DNA from: Variovorax paradoxus
GTDB taxonomy: Bacteria; Pseudomonadota; Gammaproteobacteria; Burkholderiales; Burkholderiaceae_C
Reading direction: 5' to 3'
Assembly: GCF_030815855.1 (NCBI RefSeq)
Contig: NZ_JAUSXG010000001.1
Location: forward strand, 3,906,001-3,970,000
DNA length: 64,000 nucleotides
Position 1 is the first letter of the stretch. Each line of letters begins with the position of its first letter. Shown here piece after piece: positions 1 to 9,342 of this stretch. Position numbers and translations under genes: made by a program. The notes below the pieces were generated by a model. That model was given only the letters and a program-made list of their open reading frames with translations. It was not told the DNA's origin and did not search any database.

Positions 1-182
1 GCGCGTACTCGCTGCCTCTCGTCCGCGAAGCGATGGAGGCCGGCTGGCAAGGCGACTTCCCCGGCGGCAACCCGGCCCTGGCACCGCTGGCATCGACCTT
101 CTTCAACATGCGCAAGACCACCATCTACGGCGGCTCGAACGAAGTGCAGCGAAATATCGTCGCTCAAACCGTTCTCGGCTGA
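1..182 (+). CDS. acyl-CoA dehydrogenase, C-terminal fragment (5' end outside window)
   Basis: Only the last 59 residues are present; the first complete codon begins at position 3 and the stop is TGA at 180-182. The tail reads TTIYGGSNEVQRNIVAQTVL, the standard C-terminal signature of acyl-CoA dehydrogenases. These flavoproteins introduce a trans-2 double bond into acyl-CoA thioesters. The position that holds the catalytic Glu in medium-chain enzymes (YEG) is Gly here (YGG), which is usual in the large-subunit PimC-like class. The next acyl-CoA dehydrogenase starts 12 bases downstream, so the two probably form a heteromeric pair. The family call is firm; the substrate is unknown. Confidence 0.9.
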   Translation, partial: AYSLPLVREAMEAGWQGDFPGGNPALAPLASTFFNMRKTTIYGGSNEVQRNIVAQTVLG

Positions 183-194
183 GGAGACAAGAAC

Positions 195-1310
195 ATGGAT
201 TTCAATTTTTCGGACGACCAGGAACAACTGCGCGACGCCGTTCGCAAGTGGGTCGACAAGGGCTATGGCTTCGAGCGTCGCCGCGGCATCGAGGCCAACG
301 GCGGCTTCTCGCGCGAGGCCTGGGACGAACTGGCCGAGCTCGGCCTCGGCGGCCTCTACATCGCCGAAGACGACGGCGGCCTGGGCATGGGCCCCGTGGC
401 CGGCATGGTCGTGATGGAAGAGCTGGGCCGCGGCATCGTGCTGGAGCCTTTCGCGCAGACGCTGATCGCCGGCGCCGTGCTCGGTGGCCATGCCGGCGCC
501 GACCTCAAGGACAACTGGCTGCCCCGCATTGCGGGCGGCCAGGCCATCGTGGTGCTGGCCTACCAGGAGCGCAAGGCGCGCTACCGGCTCGACGTGTGCG
601 AGGCCAAGGCCGTGAAGGCGGGCGGCGGCTGGTCGCTGACCGGCGCCAAGAGCGTGGTGCCGGTGGGCGACGAAGCCGACGCGTTCATCGTGCCCGCGCA
701 GGCCGACGGCAAGATCGCCCTGTTCCTGGTCGAGCGCAGCGCCAGCGGTGTCGAGGCACGCGGCTACGGCACGCAGGACGGCGGCCGCGCGGCCGAGGTC
801 GTGTTCGACAAGGCCGACGCCACGCTGATCACCGCAGACGGACTGGCGGCGCTCGAGTACGCGGTCGACGTCGGCATTGCAGCCACCTGCGCCGAAGCTG
901 TGGGCGTCATGGACAAGACCGTGGCCCTCACGGTCGAGTACATGAATCAGCGCAAGCAGTTCGGCGTGACCATCTCGACCTTCCAGGCGCTGCGCCATCG
1001 CGTCGCCGACATGAAGATGCAGCTCGAGCTCGCTCGCTCGATGAGCTACTACGCCACGCTGAAGCTCAACGCGCCGGCCGAGGAGCGGCGCCAGGCGCTG
1101 GCGCGCGCCAAGTACCAGCTGGGCGTGTCGATGCGCTACGTTGCCGCGAACTCGGTGCAACTGCACGGCGGCATCGGCGTGACCGACGAATACATCGGCA
1201 GCCACTACTTCCGCAAGCTCACGCAGCTCGAAATGACCTTCGGCGACACGCTGCATCACCTGGGCGAAGTGTCGGCCCGCATGCAGGACGCCGCCGGCGT
1301 CTTCGCCTGA
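195..1310 (+). CDS. acyl-CoA dehydrogenase family protein (small-subunit type)
   Basis: 371 residues, normal length for the family. The N-terminal helical domain begins MDFNFSDDQEQLRDAVRKWV, the middle is a beta domain, and the C-terminal four-helix domain carries MNQRKQFGVTISTFQALRHR and QLHGGIGVTDEYIGSHYFRK, both characteristic. It resembles the small subunit of pimeloyl-CoA dehydrogenase pairs. The start is supported by a GAGGAGA ribosome site at 181-187. It follows another acyl-CoA dehydrogenase by 12 bases, indicating one transcript and probably one complex that oxidises a dicarboxylyl-, branched- or aromatic-side-chain CoA ester. The substrate cannot be read from the sequence. A hairpin terminator follows. 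Confidence 0.9.
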   Translation: MDFNFSDDQEQLRDAVRKWVDKGYGFERRRGIEANGGFSREAWDELAELGLGGLYIAEDDGGLGMGPVAGMVVMEELGRGIVLEPFAQTLIAGAVLGGHAGADLKDNWLPRIAGGQAIVVLAYQERKARYRLDVCEAKAVKAGGGWSLTGAKSVVPVGDEADAFIVPAQADGKIALFLVERSASGVEARGYGTQDGGRAAEVVFDKADATLITADGLAALEYAVDVGIAATCAEAVGVMDKTVALTVEYMNQRKQFGVTISTFQALRHRVADMKMQLELARSMSYYATLKLNAPAEERRQALARAKYQLGVSMRYVAANSVQLHGGIGVTDEYIGSHYFRKLTQLEMTFGDTLHHLGEVSARMQDAAGVFA

Positions 1311-1334
1311 TGGTGTTTTTCCCATAGCATCCAA

Positions 1335-1366
1335 CGCCCGCCCGCCTCGTGCCGGCGGGCGTTTTT
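1335..1366 (+). terminator. Rho-independent terminator after the acyl-CoA dehydrogenase pair
   Basis: An 8-bp GC stem (CGCCCGCC at 1335-1342 with GGCGGGCG at 1354-1361) with an 11-base loop is followed immediately by five T residues. It lies 24 bases after the acyl-CoA dehydrogenase stop and just before the next gene, so it should end the upstream transcript. Confidence 0.8.
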
Positions 1367-1392
1367 ACTTGGAACCAGCCAGGAACAAAACA

Positions 1393-2745
1393 ATGCCATC
1401 ACGCCGCACTCTTCTCGCCTTCGGGCTCGCATCGACCGCCATGCTGACCGCTTGCGCCACAGCGCCTTCGCCCTCGTACGCCGAGCGCCCGCCGATCGTC
1501 TTCATGCACGGCAACGGCGATTCGGCCGCGCTTTGGCTGACGACGATCTGGCGCTTCGAGTCGAACGGCTGGCCGCGCGACCGGCTCTTCGCGGTTGACC
1601 AGCCCTATCCGCTGGCGCGCGACGACGATGCCGTGGCGCAGCCGGGCCGCAGTTCGACCACCGATTCGGCCGTCTTCCTGAAGGGCGAGGTCGACAAGGT
1701 GCTGAAAGCCACGGGTGCCGGCAAGGTGGTGCTGATCGGCAATTCGCGTGGCGGCAACACCATTCGAAACTACGTGCAGAACGGCGGCGGCGCGGCCGTC
1801 GTGAGCCACGTGGTGCTGGGCGGCAATCCGGCACACGGCATCTGGGCCGTGAAGGGCTTCCGCGAGAACAACGAGTTCTCGGGGCTCTCGGGGTTCATGC
1901 AGCAGCTCAATACGCCGAAGGGGCCGAACGGCGAGGAGGTCACGCCGGGCGTGAAGTGGCTCACGCTGCGTTCCGACAACAACGACAAGTACGCACAGCC
2001 CGACGGCCTGTGGATCGGCGTGCCGGGCCAGCCGACGAACATCGGCTTCGACGGGCCAGCACTCAAGGGCGCGACCAATGTCGTGCTACCGCGCGTGGAT
2101 CATCGCGAGACCTCTTTCTCGCCCGCCGCATTCGCAGCGACCTGGCAGTTCCTGACCGGCGAGCCGCCGCGCAGCACGGCGGTGGCACCCGAGGCGAACG
2201 TTGTGCTCGACGGCCGGGCGGTGGGCGCGGAGAACCTGTCGCTCAACGGCGGACAGGTCACCGTGTACGCCGTCGATCCGGCCACGGGCGCACGGCGCGG
2301 TGAGGCGGTGCACAGCAAAAGCATCGGCGCCGACGGCCGCTGGGGTCCGCTCAACGCGCGCGGCGACACGGCCTACGAGTTCGTGCTCAGCGCGCCCGGC
2401 TACGGCATCACGCACATCTACCGCAGCCCGTTTGCGCGCAGCAGCCGCGTCGTGAACCTGCGGCCCGAACGCCTCGTGGCTGCCGACGGCAGCGCCCAGG
2501 CGGTCGTTGTCTTCACGCGTCCGCGCGGCTACTTCGATGCAGAGCGCGACACCATGCGCTTCGACGGCCAGAGCCCCCCGCCCGGGGTGCCGCCCAAAGG
2601 CTCCGGCGTGTCGAGCTCCAGAGTGCGGGTGACCACCGCGCAACCGCAGCGCGCCGTGACCGGTGAATTCAACGCGGAGCGCATCACGGGCCTGACCTGG
2701 CCTGCGGCGCAGCAGCACGTGACGGTGCTCGAATTGACGTATTGA
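1393..2745 (+). CDS. Tat-type lipoprotein, alpha/beta-hydrolase fold esterase
   Basis: 450 residues. The N-terminus has a twin-arginine motif (SRRTLLAF) and a lipobox LTAC with Cys21, so it is predicted to be exported folded and lipid-anchored. The hydrolase domain shows an oxyanion segment FMHGNGDSAALW and the nucleophile elbow GNSRG (Ser118), with VDHRETSFSP as the likely His region. The C-terminal third is beta-rich and not recognised. A TTG codon 24 bases upstream extends the frame, but the ATG at 1393 has an AGGAAC ribosome site and gives a proper signal peptide, so it was chosen. It is probably an esterase or lipase of the secreted twin-arginine class; the substrate is unknown. Confidence 0.8.
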   Translation: MPSRRTLLAFGLASTAMLTACATAPSPSYAERPPIVFMHGNGDSAALWLTTIWRFESNGWPRDRLFAVDQPYPLARDDDAVAQPGRSSTTDSAVFLKGEVDKVLKATGAGKVVLIGNSRGGNTIRNYVQNGGGAAVVSHVVLGGNPAHGIWAVKGFRENNEFSGLSGFMQQLNTPKGPNGEEVTPGVKWLTLRSDNNDKYAQPDGLWIGVPGQPTNIGFDGPALKGATNVVLPRVDHRETSFSPAAFAATWQFLTGEPPRSTAVAPEANVVLDGRAVGAENLSLNGGQVTVYAVDPATGARRGEAVHSKSIGADGRWGPLNARGDTAYEFVLSAPGYGITHIYRSPFARSSRVVNLRPERLVAADGSAQAVVVFTRPRGYFDAERDTMRFDGQSPPPGVPPKGSGVSSSRVRVTTAQPQRAVTGEFNAERITGLTWPAAQQHVTVLELTY

Positions 2746-2767
2746 CCGATCCACGAGGGCCAAGGAC

Positions 2768-3556
2768 ATGAGCGACACGGCTTCTCCCTTCGTGCTGGCG
2801 ACACGCGATGCACGCGGCGTTGCCACGCTGACGCTGAACCGCCCGACCTCGTTCAACGCCCTCTCCGAAGGCATGCTCGGCGCGCTCGAACAGGCGCTCG
2901 GCGAAATTGCGGCGGATGACACGGTGCGCGCCGTGGTGATCGCCGCGGCGGGCAAGGCCTTCTGCGCGGGCCACGACCTGAAGGAAATGCGCGCGGAGCC
3001 CTCGCTCGGCTACTACCAGCGGCTCTTCGAGCGCTGCGGCGCGATGATGCTGTCGATCCAGCGGCTCCCCGTGCCGGTGATCGCGCGCGTGCACGGCATC
3101 GCGACGGCCGCGGGCTGCCAACTGGTCGCGGTGTGCGACCTGGCGGTGGCCTCGAGCGAGGCGCGCTTCGCGGTCAGCGGCGTGAACGTGGGGCTGTTCT
3201 GCGCCACGCCGAGCGTTACCTTGTCGCGCAACCTCGGCCGCAAGGAGGCCTTCGAGATGCTCGTGACGGGTGAATTCATCAGCGCGCAGGAGGCCCGCGA
3301 AAAGGGCCTGGTCAACCGGGTGGCCGCGCCCGGCGAGCTCGACGCCGCGGTGGAGGCGCTGGTCGCCAGCATCGTCGCCAAGCCGCGCCAGGCGCTCGCG
3401 CTGGGCAAAGCCCTCTTCTATCGCCAGCTCGAAACCGGCATCGAGGCCGCGCTGGCCGACGCCAGCCAGACCATGGCCTGCAACATGATGGACGAGAGCG
3501 CGCTCGAAGGCGTTCAGGCCTTCATCGAGAAGCGCCCGCCCGACTGGAAACGCTAG
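2768..3556 (+). CDS. enoyl-CoA hydratase/isomerase family protein (ECHDC3-like)
   Basis: 262 residues with the crotonase fold. The first oxyanion loop is GKAFCAGHDLKEM and the second AGCQLVAVCDLAVAS. In active enoyl-CoA hydratases the following loop reads roughly PGxGGTxxL and carries a catalytic Glu; here it is GLFCATPSVTLSRNLGRKEA, as in the ECHDC3 subgroup, so classic hydration activity is doubtful. It starts 22 bases after the lipoprotein gene and overlaps the end of the convergent HNH gene by 4 bases. It is not a good paaF candidate despite sharing a superfamily with the phenylacetate genes at 33 kb. Confidence 0.85.
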   Translation: MSDTASPFVLATRDARGVATLTLNRPTSFNALSEGMLGALEQALGEIAADDTVRAVVIAAAGKAFCAGHDLKEMRAEPSLGYYQRLFERCGAMMLSIQRLPVPVIARVHGIATAAGCQLVAVCDLAVASSEARFAVSGVNVGLFCATPSVTLSRNLGRKEAFEMLVTGEFISAQEAREKGLVNRVAAPGELDAAVEALVASIVAKPRQALALGKALFYRQLETGIEAALADASQTMACNMMDESALEGVQAFIEKRPPDWKR

Positions 3557-4113
3557 GTGTCGTGCAGCCGCGAACTTTGCGGCAGGTGCGCCATCAGGAA
3601 TTCCATCTGGTCCGCCAGGATGCGGCGGTTTCGCAGAATGAAATCTTCCCACAGGCTGGGCACGTAGGGCGCATACAAGAGCGGCATGTTGGCCTGCTCC
3701 GGCGTGCGGCTGCTCTTGCGGTGGTTGCACGGCTTGCAGGCCGTGACCACGTTCATCCAGGTGTCGATGCCCTTTTGCGCGAACGGAATGATGTGCTCGC
3801 GCGTGAGCTCGTCTTCGTGGAAATGCCCGCCGCAGTACGCGCAAACGTTGCGGTCGCGCGCAAACAGCTTGCTGTTGGTGAGCCCCGGACGCTGGGTAAA
3901 GGGGTTGATCCGCGGCACGCCCTTGGTGCCGATGATGCTGTTGATGGCAATCTGCGACTGCTGGCCGGTGATGGCGTTGTGGCCGCCACGGAACACAGCC
4001 ACCTGCGCGCCCACCTCCCAGCGGACTTCGTCCGCTGCATAGTGGATGACCGCCTGTTCGAGCGATATCCATGACTGGGGCAGCCCTTGGGCCGACAGCT
4101 TCAAGACCTTCAC
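3553..4113 (-). CDS. HNH endonuclease
   Basis: 186 residues from a GTG start at 4113, chosen because GAGGAGG lies 6 bases upstream on the minus strand and because family members begin at KVLKLSAQG. The HNH/zinc core is clear: CAYCGG (Cys91, Cys94), REHIIPF (His107), WMNVVTACKPCNHRK (Asn121, Cys126, Cys129, His131). The N-terminal part (LPQSWISLEQAVIHYAADEV) is a conserved extension of a stand-alone betaproteobacterial HNH family. HNH enzymes cut DNA with a single metal ion. No methylase or restriction partner is adjacent, so a housekeeping DNA-processing role is more likely than restriction. It diverges from ribF and converges with the hydratase gene. Confidence 0.88.
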   Translation of the reverse strand: MKVLKLSAQGLPQSWISLEQAVIHYAADEVRWEVGAQVAVFRGGHNAITGQQSQIAINSIIGTKGVPRINPFTQRPGLTNSKLFARDRNVCAYCGGHFHEDELTREHIIPFAQKGIDTWMNVVTACKPCNHRKSSRTPEQANMPLLYAPYVPSLWEDFILRNRRILADQMEFLMAHLPQSSRLHDT

Positions 4114-4279
4114 CACACGCCTCCTCAAAAAGGGAAGAATCACGGAAAGACCAGGGACACGGAGCACGCCGGAGACCACTTCAAGCGACGCACTGAGTCA
4201 CAATATACCGGCTTTGTGACAAAACGGCCTGATCTGCCCATTCGACGGGCAAAAGGCGCTATCAAAAAGATAATCACCG

Positions 4280-5392
4280 ATGCAGGTTTTCCGCGGCTTC
4301 CGGCACCCGGGCGTGGCTCCGGCCTGCGCTCTCACCATAGGCAATTTCGACGGCGTGCACCGTGGCCACCAGGCCATGCTGGCGCTGCTGCAGACCGAGG
4401 CGCGCCATCGCGGGCTGCCCAGTTGCGTGCTCACGTTCGAGCCGCACCCACGCGACTATTTTGCCGCCGTCACCAAGAAACCCGACCTGGCGCCGGCGCG
4501 CATCGGCACCCTGCGCGACAAGCTGACCGAACTCGCGGCCTGTGGGGTGGCGCAGACCATCGTGCTGCCCTTCGATGGCCGCCTGGCGTCCCAGTCGCCC
4601 GAAGACTTCATCCAGAGCGTGCTGGTCGACGGCCTGGGTGCGCGCTATGTGCTGGTGGGCGACGACTTCCGCTTCGGCGCCAAGCGGGCGGGCGACTACG
4701 CCATGCTCGACGCGGCCGGCGATGCCCATGGCTTCGACGTGGCGCGCATGAACAGCTACGAAATATCGGACCCTCACGCGCGGCTGCGCCCCGCGGCCCC
4801 CCGAGAGGGCGCGCCCGTCTTGGGGCGGCCCGGCGACGGGCACGGCCTGCGCGTTTCCAGCTCGGCCGTGCGCGAGGCACTGGCCGAGGGCCGCATGGCC
4901 GACGCCCAGACCCTGCTCGGCCGGCCCTACACGATCTCGGGCCATGTGGTCCATGGCCGCAAGCTGGGCCGCGCGCTGGGCGCCTCCGCACCGGGCAAGG
5001 ACGACGGTTTTCGCACGCTCAACCTGCGCTTCAAGCACTGGAAGCCGGCCGCCAGCGGCATCTTCGCGGTGCTGGTGCACGGGCTGGCCGAACAGCCGCT
5101 GCCCGGCGTGGCAAACCTCGGCGTGCGCCCCTCGCTGGACGCCAACGACGTCAATGCGGGCCGGGTGCTGCTGGAGACGCATTGCCTGGAGTGGCCCGCG
5201 CATCTGGGGGCCGAAGGAGCCTACGGTAAAATCGTCCGCGTGGAACTCCTGCACAAACTGCACGACGAATTGCGCTACACCAGCCTCGAGGCCCTGACTG
5301 CGGGCATCGCCAAGGATGGGCGCGACGCGCGTGCGTTCTTTGCCTCGACCCACGCCGAAACCCACCGCCAGACCACGCGCGACCGAATTTAG
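4280..5392 (+). CDS. ribF: bifunctional riboflavin kinase / FMN adenylyltransferase
   Basis: 370 residues. The N-terminal nucleotidyltransferase domain has [14 protein letters not shown] (His-x-Gly-His type) and [14 protein letters not shown]; the C-terminal flavokinase domain starts near [17 protein letters not shown] and carries TLNLRF and [10 protein letters not shown]. It converts riboflavin to FMN and then FAD in the cytoplasm. Typical RibF proteins are about 310-340 residues. The excess lies at residues ~162-188, between RMNSYEIS and [12 protein letters not shown], where the DNA looks like a dispersed GC-rich repeat (separate entry). A palindromic element and then ileS follow downstream, an order common in proteobacteria. 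Confidence 0.95.
   Translation: MQVFRGFRHPGVAPACALTIGNFDGVHRGHQAMLALLQTEARHRGLPSCVLTFEPHPRDYFAAVTKKPDLAPARIGTLRDKLTELAACGVAQTIVLPFDGRLASQSPEDFIQSVLVDGLGARYVLVGDDFRFGAKRAGDYAMLDAAGDAHGFDVARMNSYEISDPHARLRPAAPREGAPVLGRPGDGHGLRVSSSAVREALAEGRMADAQTLLGRPYTISGHVVHGRKLGRALGASAPGKDDGFRTLNLRFKHWKPAASGIFAVLVHGLAEQPLPGVANLGVRPSLDANDVNAGRVLLETHCLEWPAHLGAEGAYGKIVRVELLHKLHDELRYTSLEALTAGIAKDGRDARAFFASTHAETHRQTTRDRI
4766..4842. repeat. repeat-like in-frame insertion within ribF
   Basis: About 77 bases of extreme GC content lie between two well-conserved ribF blocks. They encode Pro/Arg/Gly-rich residues with no counterpart in E. coli RibF, where about five residues link the same blocks. The core CTTGGGGCGGCCCGGCG and the partly self-complementary CCCCCCGAGAGGGC resemble a small repeat that I recall as frequent between Comamonadaceae genes. 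I see no second copy in this window. The boundaries are approximate and the repeat identity is an inference. Confidence 0.5.
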
Positions 5393-5416
5393 CCCTGCAC
5401 GCCCCGTGCTGCCGCC

Positions 5417-5491
5417 CTTCGACAAGCTCAGGGCGAACGGCTTTTCTTCCGCACCGACCGCTCAATGCAGTTCGGGCTGAGCCTGTCGAAG
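5417..5491. repeat. REP-like inverted repeat between ribF and ileS
   Basis: The arm CTTCGACAAGCTCAGGGCGA (from 5417, running to 5438) and the arm at 5470-5491 (TTCGGGCTGAGCCTGTCGAA core) are near-perfect inverted copies: about 19 of 22 positions pair, separated by 31 bases. The sequence type (TTCGACAGGCTCAG) is a widespread proteobacterial extragenic palindrome. It lies between two coding regions and could fold in the ribF-ileS transcript. Confidence 0.75.
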
Positions 5492-5514
5492 CCCCCTCTG
5501 TTTCGCACCCCAAC

Positions 5515-8364
5515 ATGTCTGACGCTGCTTCCCCCACCGACTACCGTTCCACGCTGAACCTGCCCGACACCCCCTTCCCGATGCGCGGCGACCTGCCCAA
5601 GCGCGAACCGGGCTGGGTCAAGGAATGGAACGACGAAGGCCGCTACCACCGCCTGCGCGACGCGCGCCACGGCGCGCCCAAGTTCATCCTGCACGACGGC
5701 CCGCCGTACGCCAACGGCCAGATCCACATGGGCCACGCGGTGAACAAGATCCTGAAAGACATGATCAACAAGGCGCGCCAGCTCGAAGGCTATGACGCGC
5801 TCTACGTGCCCGGCTGGGATTGCCACGGCCTGCCGATCGAGAACGCCATCGAAAAGCAGTTCGGCCGCAACCTGAGCCGCGACGAGATGCAGGCCAAGAG
5901 CCGTGCCTACGCCACCGAGCAGATCGCGCAGCAGATGCTCGACTTCCAGCGCCTGGGCGTGCTGGGCGAGTGGGACCACCCGTACAAGACGATGGATTTC
6001 GCCAACGAAGCCGGCGAGCTGCGCGCCTTCAAGCGCGTGATCGAGCGCGGCTTCGTGTACCGCGGCCTCAAGCCCGTGTACTGGTGCTTCGACTGCGGCT
6101 CCTCGCTGGCCGAGTTCGAGATCGAATACGCCGACAAGAAGAGCCAGACCCTCGACGTGGCCTTCAAGGCGCACGACCGCGAGAAGGTGCTCAAGGCCTT
6201 CGAGACCGACCATACGATCCTCGGTGACATCTTTGCCGTGATCTGGACCACCACCGCGTGGACCATCCCGGCCAACCAGGCGATCAACCTCAACCCCGAG
6301 ATCGAGTATTCGCTGGTCGACACCGAACGTGGCCTCTTGATCCTCGCCAACTCGCTGGTCGAGATGTGCATGACGCGCTATGCGCTCGACGGCAAGGTGC
6401 TGGCCACGGTCAAGGGCGAGAAGCTCGGCGGGCTCGAGTTCGAGCACCCGCTGTACGACGTCGACGCTGGCTACAAGCGCCTGTCGCCCGTGTACCTGGC
6501 CGACTACGCCACTGCCACGGACGGCACCGGCCTCGTGCACTCCTCGCCCGCCTACGGCGTGGACGACTTCAACTCCTGCATCGCCCATGGCGTGGCGTAC
6601 GACGACATCCTGAACCCAGTTCAGGGCAACGGCAGCTACGCGCCCGACTTCCCGCTCTTCGGCGGCCAGAACATCTGGAAGGCCGTGCCGGTGATCATCG
6701 CCGCGCTGCGCGATGCCAACCGCCTGCTCACCACCGAGACGATCACCCACAGCTACCCGCACTGCTGGCGCCACAAGACGCCGGTGATCTACCGCGCCGC
6801 GGCGCAGTGGTTCATCCGCATGGACGAAGGCGAAGGCGTGTTCACCAAGGACAAGGCGCCCAAGACGCTGCGCCAGACCGCGCTCCAAGCCATCGAACAG
6901 ACCAGCTTCTATCCGGAGAACGGCAAGGCGCGCCTGCACGACATGATCGCCAACCGGCCCGACTGGTGCATCAGCCGCCAACGCAGCTGGGGCGTGCCGA
7001 TCCCGTTCTTCCTGCACAAGGATTCGGGCGAGCTGCATCCGCGCACGATGGAAATCCTCGACCAGGCCGCCGACATCGTCGAGAAGGGTGGCATCGAGGC
7101 CTGGAGCCGCGTCACGGCTCTAGAGATCCTCGGCGCCGAGGACGCGCCGCACTACACCAAGAGCACCGACATCCTCGAGGTGTGGTTCGACTCGGGCTCG
7201 ACCTTCTATCACGTGCTGCGCGGCACGCACCCCAATGTGCACCACGAGACGGGGCCGGAAGCCGACCTGTACCTGGAGGGCCACGACCAGCACCGCGGGT
7301 GGTTCCACTCGTCGCTCCTGATCGCCTGCGCGCTGGAAGACCGCGCGCCGTACCGCGGCCTGCTCACGCACGGCTTCACGGTGGATGCCAAGGGCATCAA
7401 GATGAGCAAGTCGCTCAAGAACGGCATCGACCCGCAGGAAATCAGCAGCAAGCTGGGCGCGGAAATCATCCGCCTCTGGGTGGCCGCGAGCGACTACTCG
7501 GGCGACATCGCGGGCGACGACAAGATCCTGGCGCGCGTGGTCGACTCGTACCGCCGCATCCGCAACACGCTGCGCTTCCTGATGGCGAACACCAGCGACT
7601 TCGACATCGCGAAGGATGCGGTGCCGCTCGACCAATTGTTCGAGATCGATCGCTATGCGCTCGCGCGCGCATCGCAGTTCCAGGCCGAGATCCTCGCGCA
7701 CTACAAGGTGTACGAGTTCCATCCCGTCGTGTCCAAGCTGCAGATCTACTGCTCGGAAGACCTGGGCGGTTTCTACCTCGACATCCTGAAGGACCGGCTC
7801 TACACGACGGCGCCGGGCTCGCTCGCGCGCCGCAGTGCGCAGACCGCGCTCTGGCACATCTCGCAAGCCATGCTGCGCTGGATGGCGCCGTTCCTGAGCT
7901 TCACCGCCGAAGAGGCGTGGAAGTTCGTGAACACGGGCAAACCGGGCGAATCGATCTTTGCCCAGACGTTCAGCCAGTTCGCCGCGCCCGACGAAGCACT
8001 GCTCGCCAAGTGGGGCCGCATCCGCGAGATCCGCGACGTGGTGAACAAGGACATCGAAGCCGTGCGCGCCGAAGGCAAGGTCGGTTCGTCGCTGCAGGCC
8101 AACCTGCAGCTCAGCGCAGCGGCGGAAGACTTCGCGCTGCTGGGCACGCTGGGCGACGACCTGAGGTTCGTCTTCATCACTTCCGCCATCGAACTGGCGG
8201 CGGGCGAGGCGCTGTCTACCGTGGTGAAGCCGAGCGCCGCGCAGAAGTGCGACCGCTGCTGGCACTACCGCGACGACGTGGGCCACGACCCGGCGCACCC
8301 GACGATCTGCGGCCGGTGCACGAGCAACCTGTTCGGTGCCGGCGAGCCGCGGAGCTTTGCCTGA
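5515..8364 (+). CDS. ileS: isoleucyl-tRNA synthetase
   Basis: 949 residues, full length for the bacterial enzyme. Class I signatures are HMGH at residues 71-74 (within [14 protein letters not shown]) and KMSKS at 629-633. The editing domain lies between them ([31 protein letters not shown]). The C-terminal zinc site is [13 protein letters not shown]...CGRC. It charges tRNA-Ile with isoleucine and clears mischarged valine. The stop codon shares one base with the start of lspA, so the two are translationally coupled, as in many bacteria. Confidence 0.98.
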   Translation: MSDAASPTDYRSTLNLPDTPFPMRGDLPKREPGWVKEWNDEGRYHRLRDARHGAPKFILHDGPPYANGQIHMGHAVNKILKDMINKARQLEGYDALYVPGWDCHGLPIENAIEKQFGRNLSRDEMQAKSRAYATEQIAQQMLDFQRLGVLGEWDHPYKTMDFANEAGELRAFKRVIERGFVYRGLKPVYWCFDCGSSLAEFEIEYADKKSQTLDVAFKAHDREKVLKAFETDHTILGDIFAVIWTTTAWTIPANQAINLNPEIEYSLVDTERGLLILANSLVEMCMTRYALDGKVLATVKGEKLGGLEFEHPLYDVDAGYKRLSPVYLADYATATDGTGLVHSSPAYGVDDFNSCIAHGVAYDDILNPVQGNGSYAPDFPLFGGQNIWKAVPVIIAALRDANRLLTTETITHSYPHCWRHKTPVIYRAAAQWFIRMDEGEGVFTKDKAPKTLRQTALQAIEQTSFYPENGKARLHDMIANRPDWCISRQRSWGVPIPFFLHKDSGELHPRTMEILDQAADIVEKGGIEAWSRVTALEILGAEDAPHYTKSTDILEVWFDSGSTFYHVLRGTHPNVHHETGPEADLYLEGHDQHRGWFHSSLLIACALEDRAPYRGLLTHGFTVDAKGIKMSKSLKNGIDPQEISSKLGAEIIRLWVAASDYSGDIAGDDKILARVVDSYRRIRNTLRFLMANTSDFDIAKDAVPLDQLFEIDRYALARASQFQAEILAHYKVYEFHPVVSKLQIYCSEDLGGFYLDILKDRLYTTAPGSLARRSAQTALWHISQAMLRWMAPFLSFTAEEAWKFVNTGKPGESIFAQTFSQFAAPDEALLAKWGRIREIRDVVNKDIEAVRAEGKVGSSLQANLQLSAAAEDFALLGTLGDDLRFVFITSAIELAAGEALSTVVKPSAAQKCDRCWHYRDDVGHDPAHPTICGRCTSNLFGAGEPRSFA

Positions 8365-8882
8365 TGGCGGCCGCACGCTCCGCATCGGCATCGCGTTCGC
8401 GCGGTGGCAGCCTGGGCATCTGGCCCTGGCTCGGGCTGGCGGTGATCATCCTCATCATCGACCAGTTCACCAAGACGCTGATCCTGGGCTACTACAAGCT
8501 CGGTGACGCGACCTACGTGACGAACTTCTTCAACGTGGTTCGCGCGCACAACACGGGCGCCGCGTTCTCGTTCCTGGCCGACCATTCGGGGTGGCAGCGC
8601 TGGTTTTTCACGGCCATTGGCGTGGCGGCCGCGGTGTTTATCGTGTGGATGCTGAAGTCGCACGCGGGGCAGAAGCTGTTCTCTTTCGCGATGGCCTGCA
8701 TCCTGGGCGGGGCGATCGGGAATGTGATCGACCGGATGATGCACGGCTACGTCGTCGACTTCCTGAGTTTCCATTGGGGGAACTGGTACTTTCCGGCCTT
8801 CAATGCGGCGGACAGTGCCATCACGCTTGGGGCGATCTGCCTGATCGTGGACGAGATCCGGCGGGTTCGTCGAGGGAAATGA
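8364..8882 (+). CDS. lspA: lipoprotein signal peptidase (signal peptidase II)
   Basis: 172 residues, starting at the ATG whose A is the last base of the ileS stop. Four membrane segments are evident ([67 protein letters not shown]). The catalytic aspartates are in GYVVDF (Asp132) and FNAAD (Asp150), with the conserved NTGAAFS and GNVIDR motifs. It removes signal peptides from diacylglyceryl-prolipoproteins in the inner membrane. Its reading frame runs open for a long way back inside ileS, but only this part is coding. Confidence 0.97.
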   Translation: MAAARSASASRSRGGSLGIWPWLGLAVIILIIDQFTKTLILGYYKLGDATYVTNFFNVVRAHNTGAAFSFLADHSGWQRWFFTAIGVAAAVFIVWMLKSHAGQKLFSFAMACILGGAIGNVIDRMMHGYVVDFLSFHWGNWYFPAFNAADSAITLGAICLIVDEIRRVRRGK

Positions 8883-9342
8883 CGACTTGAGGGGCGCCGG
8901 GCCGGCGGTACGGCGCGGTCGGTCCCACTGTGCCGGCCCTTCGGGCTCTCCTGCGGTCTCGCGTTTAGCGGCGTCTCGCAGAACTCGCCTTCGGCTCAAA
9001 CAGCTGCGAGCCCTGATCCGCGAAACGCGGCGCTCCTCGGCGGCACAGAGGGGCAGCACAGCCCACACCGCACCACCTACCGGACGCCTGTTGTGGGCTT
9101 GATGCCGCTCCCGTCGCCCCAATCCTCTCTTGAGGGAGCGGTAGAGAGGGAACCAAGTCCGACTCAGGGGGGCCATGCCTGGACCGCGCGCAACGCACGG
9201 CTGGTGACTCATTCAGCGGCTTCCGGCACATTTGAAGGCCCTTTTCCTTTCCACGGCAACGAGGCGCTGATCGGCTGAGCCCATACATGTGGAAAATGGG
9301 GGCGAAAACGAACTAAAACGAAAAGGATAGAAACCGGCACCC
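8883..9342. other. 460-bp gap without a convincing gene; possible decayed dispersed repeat
   Basis: No open frame here shows conserved protein features or a plausible start. The stretch 8960-9080 (containing CTCGCCTTCGGCTCAAACAG and CGCTCCTCGGCGGCACAGAG) looks like a dispersed intergenic sequence that I recall from other Burkholderiales genomes, often mis-called as small ORFs. The last 50 bases before the symporter gene are A-rich (GAAAACGAACTAAAACGAAA) and probably hold its promoter and leader. This is an inference; a nucleotide search would settle it. Confidence 0.4.

Noticed and set aside
2768..3556. paaF candidate
   Set aside because: The active-site loop is of the ECHDC3 type and the gene is 30 kb from the paa cluster.
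6258..8363. Very long open frame upstream of and in frame with lspA
   Set aside because: It overlaps ileS in another frame and its translation is low-complexity Arg/Pro-rich; only the lspA part is conserved.
5428..8391. Long minus-strand frames opposite ileS
   Set aside because: These arise from high GC codon bias; ileS is certain and the products have no recognisable motifs.
8887..9288. Small frames on both strands in the lspA-symporter gap
   Set aside because: They lack conserved features and ribosome sites and look like frames inside repeat-like DNA.
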